NCBI GenBank assembly: GCA_016859345.1
Contig: CM029126.1
Coordinates: forward strand, 4,047,001-4,111,000
Origin: Istiophorus platypterus
Lineage: Eukaryota > Chordata > Actinopteri > Istiophoriformes > Istiophoridae
Reading direction: 5' to 3'
DNA length: 64,000 nt
The position numbers and the translations under genes are program-made. This document shows, piece after piece, positions 12,831 to 22,339 of the stretch (position 1 is the first letter of the stretch; every line of letters starts with the position of its first letter). The notes beneath the pieces are model-generated. The model was given only the letters and a program-made list of their open reading frames with translations. It made no database searches and was not told the DNA's origin.

Positions 12831-13640
12831 TAAGTGGTATCATTACCATTTTCTACCTGGGGGTTCAGGGAGATAACAGGCACCAGTGATAGCTCTATTC
12901 TGCAGAGGGGGGTGTGCGTGGGGGCTTTTGGGGGGGGGGCGCTCATGCATTTTTTAAAGGACGTGTTTGGTGTGCCTTCACATCCATTATTCTCCAGCGC
13001 TGCGTTGCAAACAGCTGAGTCACGGCCTTTTCTGCCCGCCACAGGACAACACGAAACAATAACACCGTCGAGAAAAAAAGGGGGGGGGCGAAGGCGCCTG
13101 GGATAAACCTGTCCACAGACATAGAGTCACAGGGGATTTATCCACTCCAAAGCGTGTTTGACAACCTTTTGTTCCTGAAGGAGCCTGGAGGTGAAGTCAG
13201 ACCTTGTGCTGTAATCGAACGGGACACAGAAGAGGGGGGACCCGGCGTAAGTCGCGATTCCTGTTCAGTCGCGTGATAAATAACCATTCCCCAAGAATCC
13301 GGGTCTCAGTCCTCGTCCAGGTGAACCACGGCACAAATGCGATCGGTCTACAACAGGAAACAGCCAATGAACAAACAAGGCTGTGGGTTTGAGAAGAAAG
13401 CGCCGCAACCGGCATCTGGCCGGAGGCAGCTCCTGGTATCGAGAAGCCGACGACAAAGTGAGCCCAGGGCGGCGTTTTCTGTGGATCGATGGTCGTTGAT
13501 CAGATATTCGTCGATGTGCCGTCGATCTCTACGTGGAGCAGAAAAGCGGGAATGGAGAAACGCGTGCAGAACGGACAGATCTGGCTTTGTTCAAATACCA
13601 TGCGACAGCACCACCGAATAACCCAGAAACAAGGCGTTCA
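12831..13640. other. Intergenic DNA upstream of a SINE
   Basis: GC-richer than the surroundings, with G runs near 12930 and 13080. Frames on both strands are open for 60-95 codons but have no recognisable domain, and both strands are equally open, which is expected by chance at this GC. Confidence 0.45.
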
Positions 13641-13644
13641 CTGG

Positions 13645-13895
13645 GGGCGACTGTGGCTCAGGGGCGGGGGAGGGTCCAACGCCAACCGGATGCTCGGTGG
13701 TTCGATCCCCGGCTCCTTCGGTCCGCGTGTTCGAAGTGTCACTGAACAAGATAATCAACCCGAATTGGCCTCTTATGTGTCACTGCCGTATGAATGTGAG
13801 TGCGAATGGGCGAATGTGGCAGTAGAGTTAAAGCACTGTGAGTCGTTAGAGGCCAGAAAAGTGCCGTATGGGAACAGTCTATTTACTGGTTTTTA
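13645..13895 (+). mobile_element. tRNA-derived SINE
   Basis: Starts GGGGGCGACTGTGGCTCAGG (A-box region) and has a perfect RNA polymerase III B box, GGTTCGATCCC, at 13699-13709. It continues with the usual fish SINE body words (TCGAAGTGTC, a degraded 'aagata..aacccgaattg', GTGAATG repeats, AAAGCACTGTGAGTCGTTAG) and ends near GCCGTATGGGAACAGTCTATTTA. This order matches SINEs abundant in spiny-rayed fishes. The body is diverged, for example a shortened middle and CACTG in place of the usual cGCTTTG word, so the copy is probably old and inactive. The 135-codon frame overlapping it is not a gene. Confidence 0.85.
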
Positions 13896-14055
13896 ATTTC
13901 ATAGTGTGAATTTTGGATAAATTTAATCAAGCTGCATGTCCATCACCGCGGCAACGAGACAGCGTGAGTCCGCAACCTGATTTGTATAAAGATATTGTGA
14001 TAAACTCGGCTCTCCACCCATTTCTCTGGTTTCCCCAACTGCCTACATATTAATC

Positions 14056-14121
14056 GGTTCCATTATTTTTATCCATATATATATGTATAAATATATGTAT
14101 GCATATATATATAATGGAACC
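14056..14121. repeat. Inverted repeat with AT-rich loop
   Basis: GGTTCCATTAT at 14056-14066 is matched exactly by its reverse complement ATAATGGAACC at 14111-14121. The 44-bp loop is almost all TA and ATG/CAT steps that can pair further. This can form a cruciform or RNA hairpin. There is no sign of a terminator function. Confidence 0.8.
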
Positions 14122-15004
14122 AATTTTCCCTAACCCGACAGTTCCATCACATTGACTGAAGCCCTCAACTTTCATCGCATTTTCTTTTCGGTACGTCACT
14201 GAAAAGGTGGTGAGGTGACTGAAATTTACTCCGTTTAAAGCGACCCAGAGTCCCTTTCCTCCCAAATGTCATTTCTCTCCACACCTTCGACCAGTCCGAC
14301 CTCGTTTTCTCCCGCTGCAGTGAGTTTACTGTGGATACCTGAGGTTAAGCTACAGGGGGCAAAATCATTCCGGTTCAACCTTTTAGTTTATCACGAAACA
14401 CACATCTGTTTGTGTAGTCAACAAGAACTTGGGTTGAGATGAATTTTATTCCTGTGATCAGTATGATAAAGGTACTTTATTAGAGAGCTTTTTTTTTTTT
14501 TGTGACTTTTGAGTCTTTTCGTCACACAGTCTCACATAAAAAGCTATTAAGCCTTTTCTGTGTTTACCGAATCAATATTTTGCCGTATTGATAATATCAG
14601 AAGTTTTCTGGCCATCATAGTATAACGATTACACAGATTTCCCCTCAACTGGCTGTTGTTTGTTCTGCTAACTGCAATTAGCTAAAGCTGTGCAGCCTCA
14701 ATCAGTAAAATGACTATGAATCACAAGTATCGAGAACAAAAGTCCTCACAGGACAGTAGGAGGGAAAAAACCAGACCTGGTTTTAAAATGTGGCAAATTC
14801 TAAAAAACCACAAGAGAGGCAGCAACACACTCAAAAAAAAGTTTCCGATAAGTTACACAATCATAAAATATTTAAAAAATAAAGAAATAAAAAGGCCGCC
14901 CTCGGATTCTGAACCCAACCTGCACGATCGGCGTCAACTTCGCTTTACTCTTTACTCTCTCCAGCTAATCACGTCCTGTCAGCGGCGCGCGTCCTAAAGG
15001 AAAA
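14122..15004. other. Intergenic DNA, nothing recognised
   Basis: AT-rich DNA with a T run near 14490. No coding or repeat family was recognised. Confidence 0.5.
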
Positions 15005-15185
15005 CAGACAAGCAATTAGGGCACGGGTTATTTGTCACAAACACCATTCGCCGCCATGCAAATGCGGCATAATTGCCCGGCAGACCTTGAGCGACAAGTC
15101 ATTAGATGATTGTTCACAACGGCTGATTGCGAGGTGACGGGCGCGCCGCGCTGGATCCGTAACCGAGGGTAAGGTGTTGACACCA
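15005..15185. promoter_or_regulatory. Candidate conserved non-coding element with POU octamer
   Basis: Contains the perfect octamer ATGCAAAT inside the 12-mer TGCAAATGCGGC (15057-15068), followed by CATAATTGCC and GTCATTAGATGATTG, then a GC-rich half (GGGCGCGCCGCG). Octamer plus homeodomain and TGATTG-type motifs suggest a developmental enhancer. Inferred from motifs only. Confidence 0.35.
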
Positions 15186-15748
15186 CTTTCAAGGGGCCCC
15201 CGCTCATCACATCCGGCCCCTCGATAAACAGCCGCGCCGCCTCGGCGCAAACATTGGCTCCTTGTTTTCGTTCCGTTTGCGGCGTTTCTTGCGCTGTACG
15301 CCGTGTTTGTGTGTTTACACCGTGATGTGTTTAAGGGGGTTGCTCGCCATCATCCCGGTTGGTGGACTCATACATTTTCATAGTCTGTTAAGTTTGGGAC
15401 GACGCAGCGGGACGGTGATCCTGCAAACGGTGAAGGTGGAGCTTCAGCGGAGACGGCGCCGCACGTCCGGGCTCAGAGACTTCAAACCGTCATTGCCTGA
15501 GAAGACTTTGACATTAAACATCTCTCCTGAATTTAAACTTTTCTAGTTACTTTCTGCGCCCTAACGTTGGCGGATCGTGTACAGGAACATCCACAGGTTC
15601 TGCACGTATCCCCTGGCGTGAATTTAAACACCCTCAAATTAAAGCTGACAGTAGGCTTTTTTTTTTTTTTCGCAGCAGTTTGGCTTCCTATACTTAGAAA
15701 AAGCACAGATGTTACTGATGACATTAATGATGGCTGCGCTCCGCTCAA

Positions 15749-15752
<4 letters not shown>

Positions 15753-15799
<47 letters not shown>

Positions 15800-15803
15800 T
15801 GCA

Positions 15804-15852
<49 letters not shown>
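15753..15852. repeat. (TA)n-(TG)n-(TA)n compound microsatellite
   Basis: TA repeats to about 15795, a short linker, GT repeats at about 15804-15823, then TA repeats to 15852, followed by a short CA-rich part. The Tyr-Ile and Cys-Val frames here are translations of this array. Confidence 0.97.
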
Positions 15853-15858
<6 letters not shown>

Positions 15859-16690
15859 GCACACAGATACATACATTCATGTATATACACACTTTTTGTT
15901 TGATGCACTATCGTTTCTCGGGGGGGTCGGACCCAACCTTGCCTCCTATGACAGTTTCGTATGTGGAGTTGGTTGTTTGGTTCTTTTTTCTTAATATTTT
16001 GGCGTCTTAATATTTTGTTTTTGTCCTACGTGTACAACCTTAAACTCCACCTCAACTATAACTTATTTACCTCAGAGAAATCTCATTTTTACGCAGACAC
16101 AAACGTCAACTGCCGGTTGGAGCTCGGTCTCCGGTTTCCTTTTAGGTGAATTTTTCTGGTCAATACTTGATGTAAATGTTTCTGAGTAATAAAAAAATAG
16201 TCAGTAAGAGTTGAGCTTGATGGTGCTGATTTCAGTAGAATTTATTTAGTCCTCCTTAGTTTTTCCTGTTATAGTATATTATCTAATAAAAAAAAGAGAA
16301 GTAGCAACTATAAATACAATGTTTGCAGAAAATACTGTACAAATAGACATAACATATACAGCAAAGTTTGATTAAACCCAGTAGCTTGTTACTTAAGTCA
16401 AAGTTTCTTTATTCGCTTTCTATTTTGTGCCTGGGATCAATCTGCGAGGAAAAAGGAAAACAAGAGAGGTTTTTGTTGACTTATTTTTCATTTAATCTAC
16501 TTTTTGACATGATTTGATTTATTTTTCATTGATCCCTTATTTTTTCGTAATTTCTGGGGTTTTTTGTTTTTTGTTTTTTTGTTTTTTGGGATTTTTTCAA
16601 AGATTCCTCGGGGTCGGGTCGTCCTGCGGAGCCTCCTCCTAATAAATCAGTGATGCTTCCTAAATACCACAGTGGCCCCTGTGTCTACAT
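15853..16690. other. Intergenic DNA, nothing recognised
   Basis: AT-rich, with a T-rich part at about 16540-16600 (repeated TTTTTTG words). No gene signal was seen. Confidence 0.5.
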
Positions 16691-16693
16691 CAG

Positions 16694-16745
16694 GTGTGTG
16701 TGTGCCTGTGTGTGTGTGTGCCTGTGTGTGTGTGTGTGTGTGTGC
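16694..16745. repeat. (TG)n microsatellite
   Basis: TG repeats interrupted twice by CCTG units. Simple repeat. Confidence 0.9.
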
Positions 16746-16784
16746 ATGCGCGTCTGTTGATGGCGCGTGTGTATGAGCACGTGC

Positions 16785-17045
16785 GCCGCTGCCCTTCATA
16801 ATCAGGGGGTCCTAAAGAGCCCCCACTCTGCCAGTGAATTGCTCGCAGCTGTGGGGCCCCTTGTCGCGCTGGCAGCCCCGGCCCTGTCATCGTGCGTCCG
16901 CCTATCTGACCTGCTAATTTGGAGCATATGTAAGTGCTCTTAAAGTGGCGGGCCTTTTGACATGCCACAAACAGCAGCTGTGGCAGCTGCCCCGTAGGAA
17001 AGCTTTATTTAATTCAATTACATCTTTTGGAGATATGTAAACGAG
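16785..17045. promoter_or_regulatory. Candidate conserved non-coding element
   Basis: A complex, non-repetitive block between two microsatellites. It includes CAGCTG E-box-type words (CGCAGCTGTGG, ACAGCAGCTGTGG, TGGCAGCTGCC), GCTAATTTGGAGCATATG, and TTTAATTCAATTACATC at the end. Paired E-boxes with homeodomain cores are a common enhancer arrangement. Function inferred. Confidence 0.35.
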
Positions 17046-17054
17046 GAGCTGAGA

Positions 17055-17435
17055 GGGGGAGGAGGAGGAGGAGGAAGAGGAGGAGGAGGAGGGAGAGTCG
17101 GGTGATGGGGAAGAGGGGCGAGGACCGGAGGGTGGTCTGTCCTCACCTCCCCTCCCTTCGCGTTGCTACCTATGCTCATTGCCCCCCCTCCCTCCCCACC
17201 TCTCCCTTCTCCTGTCCCCAGGGGACCCTCCTCCCTGCCCGATTCACCGTCGACTCCTTTTCCCCTGAACTCGAAGACCAGAAAGTGTCGAGGCCCAGGT
17301 GGCTCGATGGGCGAATGATTGGGTGAGTAACTGTTGCAAAGCCCCCTCACCTCCTTTCTTCGATTCCCAACCCCCCCACCCCCCCACTGCTCACTGTCTC
17401 TCCAGCAAAGGGGGAGTCTGGGTGGGGGGGGGGGG
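17055..17435. repeat. GGA-rich tract and C/G homopolymer region
   Basis: GGA repeats at about 17055-17098 lead into C/T-rich DNA with C and G runs near 17371-17385 and 17422-17436. The 147-codon Pro-rich minus-strand frame is produced by these tracts and is not taken as a gene. Confidence 0.75.
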
Positions 17436-17479
17436 TAATCAGGGTCAGGATCCTCTGCCACACTGATCAGTACGTCTCA

Positions 17480-17560
17480 ACCCCCGGGCAGCCCTGCAAT
17501 TAATGCGCCGTTGAAAGGGAGCGAAAATATTCGCCATCTGGCAATTAGGGCTCATAGGCT
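17480..17560. promoter_or_regulatory. Candidate regulatory block
   Basis: CCCCGGGCAGCCCTGCAATT, ATGCGCCGTTGAAAG and CTGGCAATTAGGGC lie within 80 bp of low-complexity flanks. This is another island of complex sequence with homeodomain cores. Inference only. Confidence 0.2.
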
Positions 17561-17858
17561 CCTCTTTTCTGCCTCCTCTTCTCTCTCTCTCTGGGCTTAT
17601 AAAAAAAAAAAAATTGGGATTGTGATCTCATTCTTGTTCTCCAGCTCCGGCGCCTCAAACTGGCCGAGGGCCCGCTCGCCGCTCCGAGAGGGCCTCTGCA
17701 GGAATGAGAGAGCGCAGGGATCGCAATCCGGGGCAATTCAGAAGCCCCTCTCAGTCCCCAAAAACGGAGGCGTAATAACAACCCCCCCCCCAAAACCCTC
17801 CACCCTCACTCTGCGGAGGATTCATCCCATCTCTTGCTCTTCCAGCCCCAGCTGCCAC

Positions 17859-17906
17859 CACCGCCGCCACCACCACCACCACCACCACCACCACCGCCAC
17901 CGCTGC
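17859..17906. repeat. (CCA)n microsatellite
   Basis: CCACCACCACC repeats with CCG interruptions, giving a poly-His run in the plus-strand frame 17511-18029. That frame has no recognisable domain. Confidence 0.9.
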
Positions 17907-17944
17907 CCTGAAAAGGGGCTTGAAAGAGAGACCGCCGTCATCAC

Positions 17945-18310
17945 GATCAAATTAACTCTTTCTCCCTGGATGGGAGCAAAGGTTGTCAATGGCCCTGTCG
18001 TCTGGAGCCGTTTTTCAACAACTCAATGATGTTATGATTAGTCATTTTGCCGCCGACAATGGCCTCAAAATGCACGTGAATGCCCTTTTTCCCCTTTTAG
18101 AGCCAAGCGGAGGGGGTTGACGGGATTTTTCTTTTTTTTTGAGAGAGAGAAGTCAGACATCTTTCCAGCCGCCCCCCTTCTCTATACGCTCATTGTGGAA
18201 TTCAAATCTGTGGGGTACGACAAAATAGAGTGATTACGCTCGCCATTGATCTGGCGAGTTTTTGAGTTGCAAATGCGGCAACCTCGACATTTGGCTGGTG
18301 CGAATCCAGG
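17945..18310. promoter_or_regulatory. Candidate conserved non-coding elements
   Basis: Two complex segments, about 17945-18085 (with AACTCAATGATG and GATTAGTCATTTTG) and about 18220-18310 (with CGCCATTGATCTGGC and TGCAAATGCGGC at 18268-18279), are separated by a T/GA run. The second shares its 12-mer with the blocks at 15.06 and 20.78 kb. Enhancer function is inferred. Confidence 0.3.
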
Positions 18311-18704
18311 GACAATGGAGAAGCAAATTTCGAGGGAGCCGCAGGTCGCAGATGCCACACACGGGCGGCGGCGACGGCGGAGGCGGCAGCAGCGGCAAGA
18401 GATGCTGCAAAGTAAAAGTCTGTCACAACGAGAGGCCGAGATGGTTTCACACTAATCGAGAAAATGTTTTTTTTTTCCTGACTTCAAGGCGCGAGGATGC
18501 TCCAAGTGTTTGATCGAAAGAGGAGAGAGCAAAAATAAACCCTTTCATTTTCAGCCTTTTCCCTCACGTAACAACACCTGTAGGGTCAGCATTCGTCAGC
18601 TATGACGAGAACCCCCCCGTGCCGCCTCCCCTCGATCCGCTGACCCCGATCTTTCTCATCTTTTAATTGCTACCACCATCCCTACAGCGAGCCGCCACCA
18701 TTGT

Positions 18705-19075
18705 GCTTTCCTGTAAAGCGATAATTACACATATTAAATTATTAACAGTCATTATCAAAGCTTGTGCTTAACTTGTTTTGTTGTAGTGTACGGTTCCTGT
18801 GATCTCGGGCAGTCATTACTTATTAACGGACTGGATGCCCCCCCCCCCTCCAGTTGCCGCATGTCGACGTGTGGCGTTAATGACGCGCTCATCCTGTTTG
18901 CCCCCGTTTTTAGCTCCGACTAAACGGCAGGAATAATATTGAGGTTACACTAAGGAGGGGAGGAAAAAAAAACGGAGCAAAAAAAAAAAGACTATTTATT
19001 GGCCCAGATGAAATCATTATCATAAAGGGAAATTAATTAAACTAGTATTTTCAATCGACTGTTTACATAGCCGAG
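18705..19075. promoter_or_regulatory. Candidate conserved non-coding elements
   Basis: About 18715-18840 has GCGATAATTACAC, AAATTATTAACAG and CAGTCATTACTTATTAACG. About 18990-19075 has GGCCCAGATGAAATCATTAT and GAAATTAATTAAACTAG. Both carry a high density of homeodomain cores in complex sequence. Conservation not tested. Confidence 0.3.
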
Positions 19076-19250
19076 GAGCAGTTCTTGTCTGGGCCTCGGC
19101 TCAGACGAGACGGCGCCGTCCCCCCCACCCCCGGGTGGATGCCGGATCACGGCCTGGATCCTGGCAGACGAGCGGCCGAGCGCGTTAACCCGCTTCGGTG
19201 CCGAGGTCCGGCGGGGACGGCGCCTCCGCGGCGCGGCCTTCGCTGACAAC
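19076..19250. other. Short CpG-rich segment
   Basis: Locally CpG-dense DNA (GAGACGGCGCCGTC, GGCGGGGACGGCGCCTCCGC). It could be a small CpG island, but there is no adjacent exon I can support. Confidence 0.35.
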
Positions 19251-20640
19251 GATGCAGCACGACAGGAGTCCATCCACTCGATCTTTGAATGAGTTTTATG
19301 TATCGGAGAGCTTCTCTTTTTCTTGTTTTTTGCAGAAAGCGGCGGCTCCCAGCCTGCGCCGCCTGCAACGCCTGCAGGGGGGCGCAGTGTTTCTGCAGTG
19401 CCATGCAAAGACTGTGGAAGAGCGAAAGCGGTTTGGATAAAACAGATATTTTGATTTGATTAAAAAAATATATCCACATACAGAAAAAGCAGTAAGACCC
19501 GAACACCACACGTCGTATTGAAAAACAGTTGCAATGTGGACGGAGATGGTAGAGAGAGCGAAAAAACTAATGGACAAACACAGCACATGGCTAAACGGCT
19601 AAAAAGGCTAATGGATAAACAGCTGCAATCGTTAGCTTCAAAGTACTGGAATAACAGTTAAAAAAGTAGCAGCGTGAGCACAAACTGAGCCAAACGCTGA
19701 AAAAAGTGTTGTAAAAATGTTTTAACATCCACTTTTATACTATTAATAGTGAACTAATAACCTGAAAAATGAACATATTCCGAACCAGCTGTGCAGCGTA
19801 AAACCACTGTTGTAAAGGAAAGAAGTGATATTCAGGCGTAATTCAAATTAAAAACACCCAATAAAGTTTGAATAATTTCAATTACTAAAGGCTACAAATC
19901 ACCCACAAGTTTAGAGGATATACGAGGTGTCACTACTCTTTAAATTTAATGTAAAACATGGCAAACTCTCTCTATATATAAGAGTCAAAACCGAAAGATC
20001 ACGTTGTATTTAAAATGAACAGAGACACATTTGTAAAATGCCACAGTGACTTTCTGTGGAAAGACGCATCAGTCTCGAAACAAATGACCACAGACTTTCC
20101 CTCTGTTCTTATTTTGTCCCCATTTCAACAGCACACTGTCGAAACCAGACGCGTTAAAGTTTGCAGGGGTAAAAATACGTCTTCATAAGATGCCATAATT
20201 TAATCTAATCACCCACAAACCCCAAAAAAACCTCTGTAACTGAAATAATTGATGTCAGATTGACAAGAAGTGAAATGGATGGAAACAGATGAGCCACAAA
20301 AACGAGGTCTCAAAGTTCGGCCTAACTTTAGGCCCCCAGGTGCACGTTTTTGTGGACAGGTGCTCCCGAAATACCCCGGTCGACCTTGGAAAAAAAAAAA
20401 AACAACAACCGCAAGACTCTAAATCCGGCTCCGTCCAAATGGGATCAGAGTATGGAAATAGAAAGGCAAACATTGAGGGCAGAGACCACGACAGACGAGT
20501 GTGACCTGTGTGCCCCCCACACCCCCGTTCCTCTGCAGAGATATCTCCTGGAAAATTCCCAAGGAGCCTGGAAAAAAAAGGGAAAAAAAAAAAAAAAGGC
20601 AGGGATTACATGTCAAAACAAAATATCGGGTCCGAGGGAC
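19251..20640. other. Intergenic DNA, nothing recognised
   Basis: AT-rich from 19440 to 20280, with A runs near 20390 and 20582. Frames on either strand have no recognised domain. Confidence 0.45.
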
Positions 20641-20649
20641 GGACTGCGG

Positions 20650-20868
20650 CCGCGGACGCGGACGAGGACGAGGACGAGGACGAGGAGCTTTCATAAGCGT
20701 TTAAACAAATCGCAAACAGGTCGGCCACACACGCTGAGGTCGGGGGGGGGGCACTTCAGCACAGGGCTTTTTTGCACATGCAAATGCGGCGCTGGTGTGA
20801 GTGGCACGCCGAGCTGCAGCCAGGCAGAGAGAGAGAGGGAGGGAGAGAGAGAGAGAGAGAGAGAGAGA
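20650..20868. repeat. GGACGA repeat and GA microsatellite
   Basis: GGACGA hexamers at about 20653-20686 encode Arg-Gly or Asp-Glu repeats. GA repeats lie at about 20826-20868. Between them sits the TGCAAATGCGGC 12-mer (20779-20790). The 247-codon plus-strand frame spanning this is made of repeats and low-complexity sequence, so I do not call it a gene. Confidence 0.85.
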
Positions 20869-20869
20869 A

Positions 20870-21540
20870 CAGGCCGAACCCTCACCTGCAGCCCCCCCAA
20901 ACCAACCAACCACCACCCACCCACCCAACCACAGCCCAAACCTCAACACACATCAGCTTTGTTCTTCTTTTCAATCCCGTTTCCGCCCCTTTGTTGCTGC
21001 TCTGTCTCTGCTTTGGATCGTTTGGGGTTGAATTCACGTCATGTCCCTTTTTTTAATATGAGTAAAAGTGTATATTACACGATATTAGAATAATCCGTTA
21101 CAAGTAAAAGTCCAAAAATACATTAGTACTCGCTATATAGAATGACGCACATATTAATATCAACGTTACGTCTTGTCCTACTATGACTGATTTGTTATGG
21201 TCCCCTTGATTTGGGCTCGGTCGAGATCATCTTAACTACTTTATTTCTCTGTTTGTTCGGTTAAATCATCATTTGTTTTAAAGCTGATCACATGATCCGT
21301 ACCTCACGTACAAAATACCCGAGTACGTCTCAGAGAGTCCAGCTGTCGAATAAATGAAGTGGAGTATGAAATGTGGTGTTTCTATGGAACGCAGATACGT
21401 AAAAGTACCAGTCTCTCATAACTGCACTTCAGTACTGGACTTCAGTAAACGTACTTTGCAAAGTGCCGTTAATGTGATGAGTATCTGGGAAGTTTTTTTC
21501 TAAATCTCACACAGGATCTACTTTGATAAGAAAAGTTTAT
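20870..21540. other. Intergenic DNA, nothing recognised
   Basis: Starts with C/A-rich low-complexity sequence (20880-20950) and continues as AT-rich DNA. No gene or classified repeat was seen. Confidence 0.45.
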
Positions 21541-21551
21541 TTCATTAGTTT

Positions 21552-21940
21552 TTTTTGTTAATCCTGTTCTGTTTTCCTTTTTTTTTTTTTCCTTGACAAC
21601 ACGTCCTTTTCATCCACTCGCTCCTTCGCTCAGTCGCTGGCTCTTTTCCGTCGCTCGTCCTCGGGTCTTTTCTTTTCTTCTTTTCTTTTCTTTTCTTTTC
21701 TTTCCTTTTCTTTCCTTTCCTTTTCTTTCCTTTCCTTTTCCCCTGCCCCCTGTTTTGTGTCCGACCTCCTCTTCCCACCTCCTCTTCCTCTCCCCTGGAC
21801 CTTTTTTTTTCTTTTCTTTTTTCTCTTTTCTCTTCCCACTCGTCAGCTGCGTTAACTGATCTGCCATTTTCTCCCCCTCCCTCCTCTCCCCCTCCCCCTT
21901 TTCTCCCTATCCTCTCTCTCTCTCTCTCTCTCTCTCCCTC
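21552..21940. repeat. Long polypyrimidine tract
   Basis: Several hundred bases of almost pure C/T on the plus strand: TTTTC/TTTCC repeats at 21667-21740, CCTCTTCC words to 21830, CT repeats at 21915-21937. Lys-Glu-Arg-rich minus-strand frames here are artefacts. Tracts of this type can form triplex structures. Confidence 0.92.
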
Positions 21941-21954
21941 TCTGCTCTCCTTTC

Positions 21955-22335
21955 CCTGCGCTGAACAAATGGGTAATAAGCGCCACTTTGTACCTCTCTC
22001 CTCTTTCAGATCCAGAGCGAGGAGTCTGATTAAATAATCATTGGAGGAGCGGTGTGCGTGCGGCTTTCCCCCTGCTCCTCACCTTGGGGACATATTGTCC
22101 CCTGTCACTGAAACCTCGGGGACAGAAGGCTCCGCCGTGGGGAGGCTCAGCGGGGGAGCAAGGAGCTGATGAAACGAAGATCGGGTAATGAAGGCATGGC
22201 CCATGGCTTCCACGGCTCCGCCATATGTTTCACCAAATGCAAATTGCCCCCCAATTCAAACAACTTTTTCATCTTGATATATGCAAATGTGTTTATAAAT
22301 ACTGGCTTATAAATATAGCATTACAGATTTTTAAG
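21955..22335. promoter_or_regulatory. Candidate conserved non-coding element
   Basis: After the pyrimidine tract the sequence becomes complex: GGGTAATAAGCGCC, CTGATTAAATAATCATTGG (with an ATTAAATAAT near-palindrome), then about 22205-22335 with CATATGTTTCACC, AATGCAAATTGC (POU-type), ATATGCAAATG (second octamer-like site) and TATAAATACTGGCTTATAAA. It contains two octamer-like sites within 50 bp. Enhancer role inferred. Confidence 0.35.
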
Positions 22336-22339
22336 GGAG

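Noticed and set aside
13200..13896. Plus-strand frames of 94 and 135 codons
   Set aside because: The second runs through the tRNA-derived SINE, and both have no domain.
20350..21093. 247-codon plus-strand open frame, the longest in the window
   Set aside because: It runs through A runs, GGACGA repeats, a GA microsatellite and C-rich DNA, has no recognisable domain, and the other frames are open as well.
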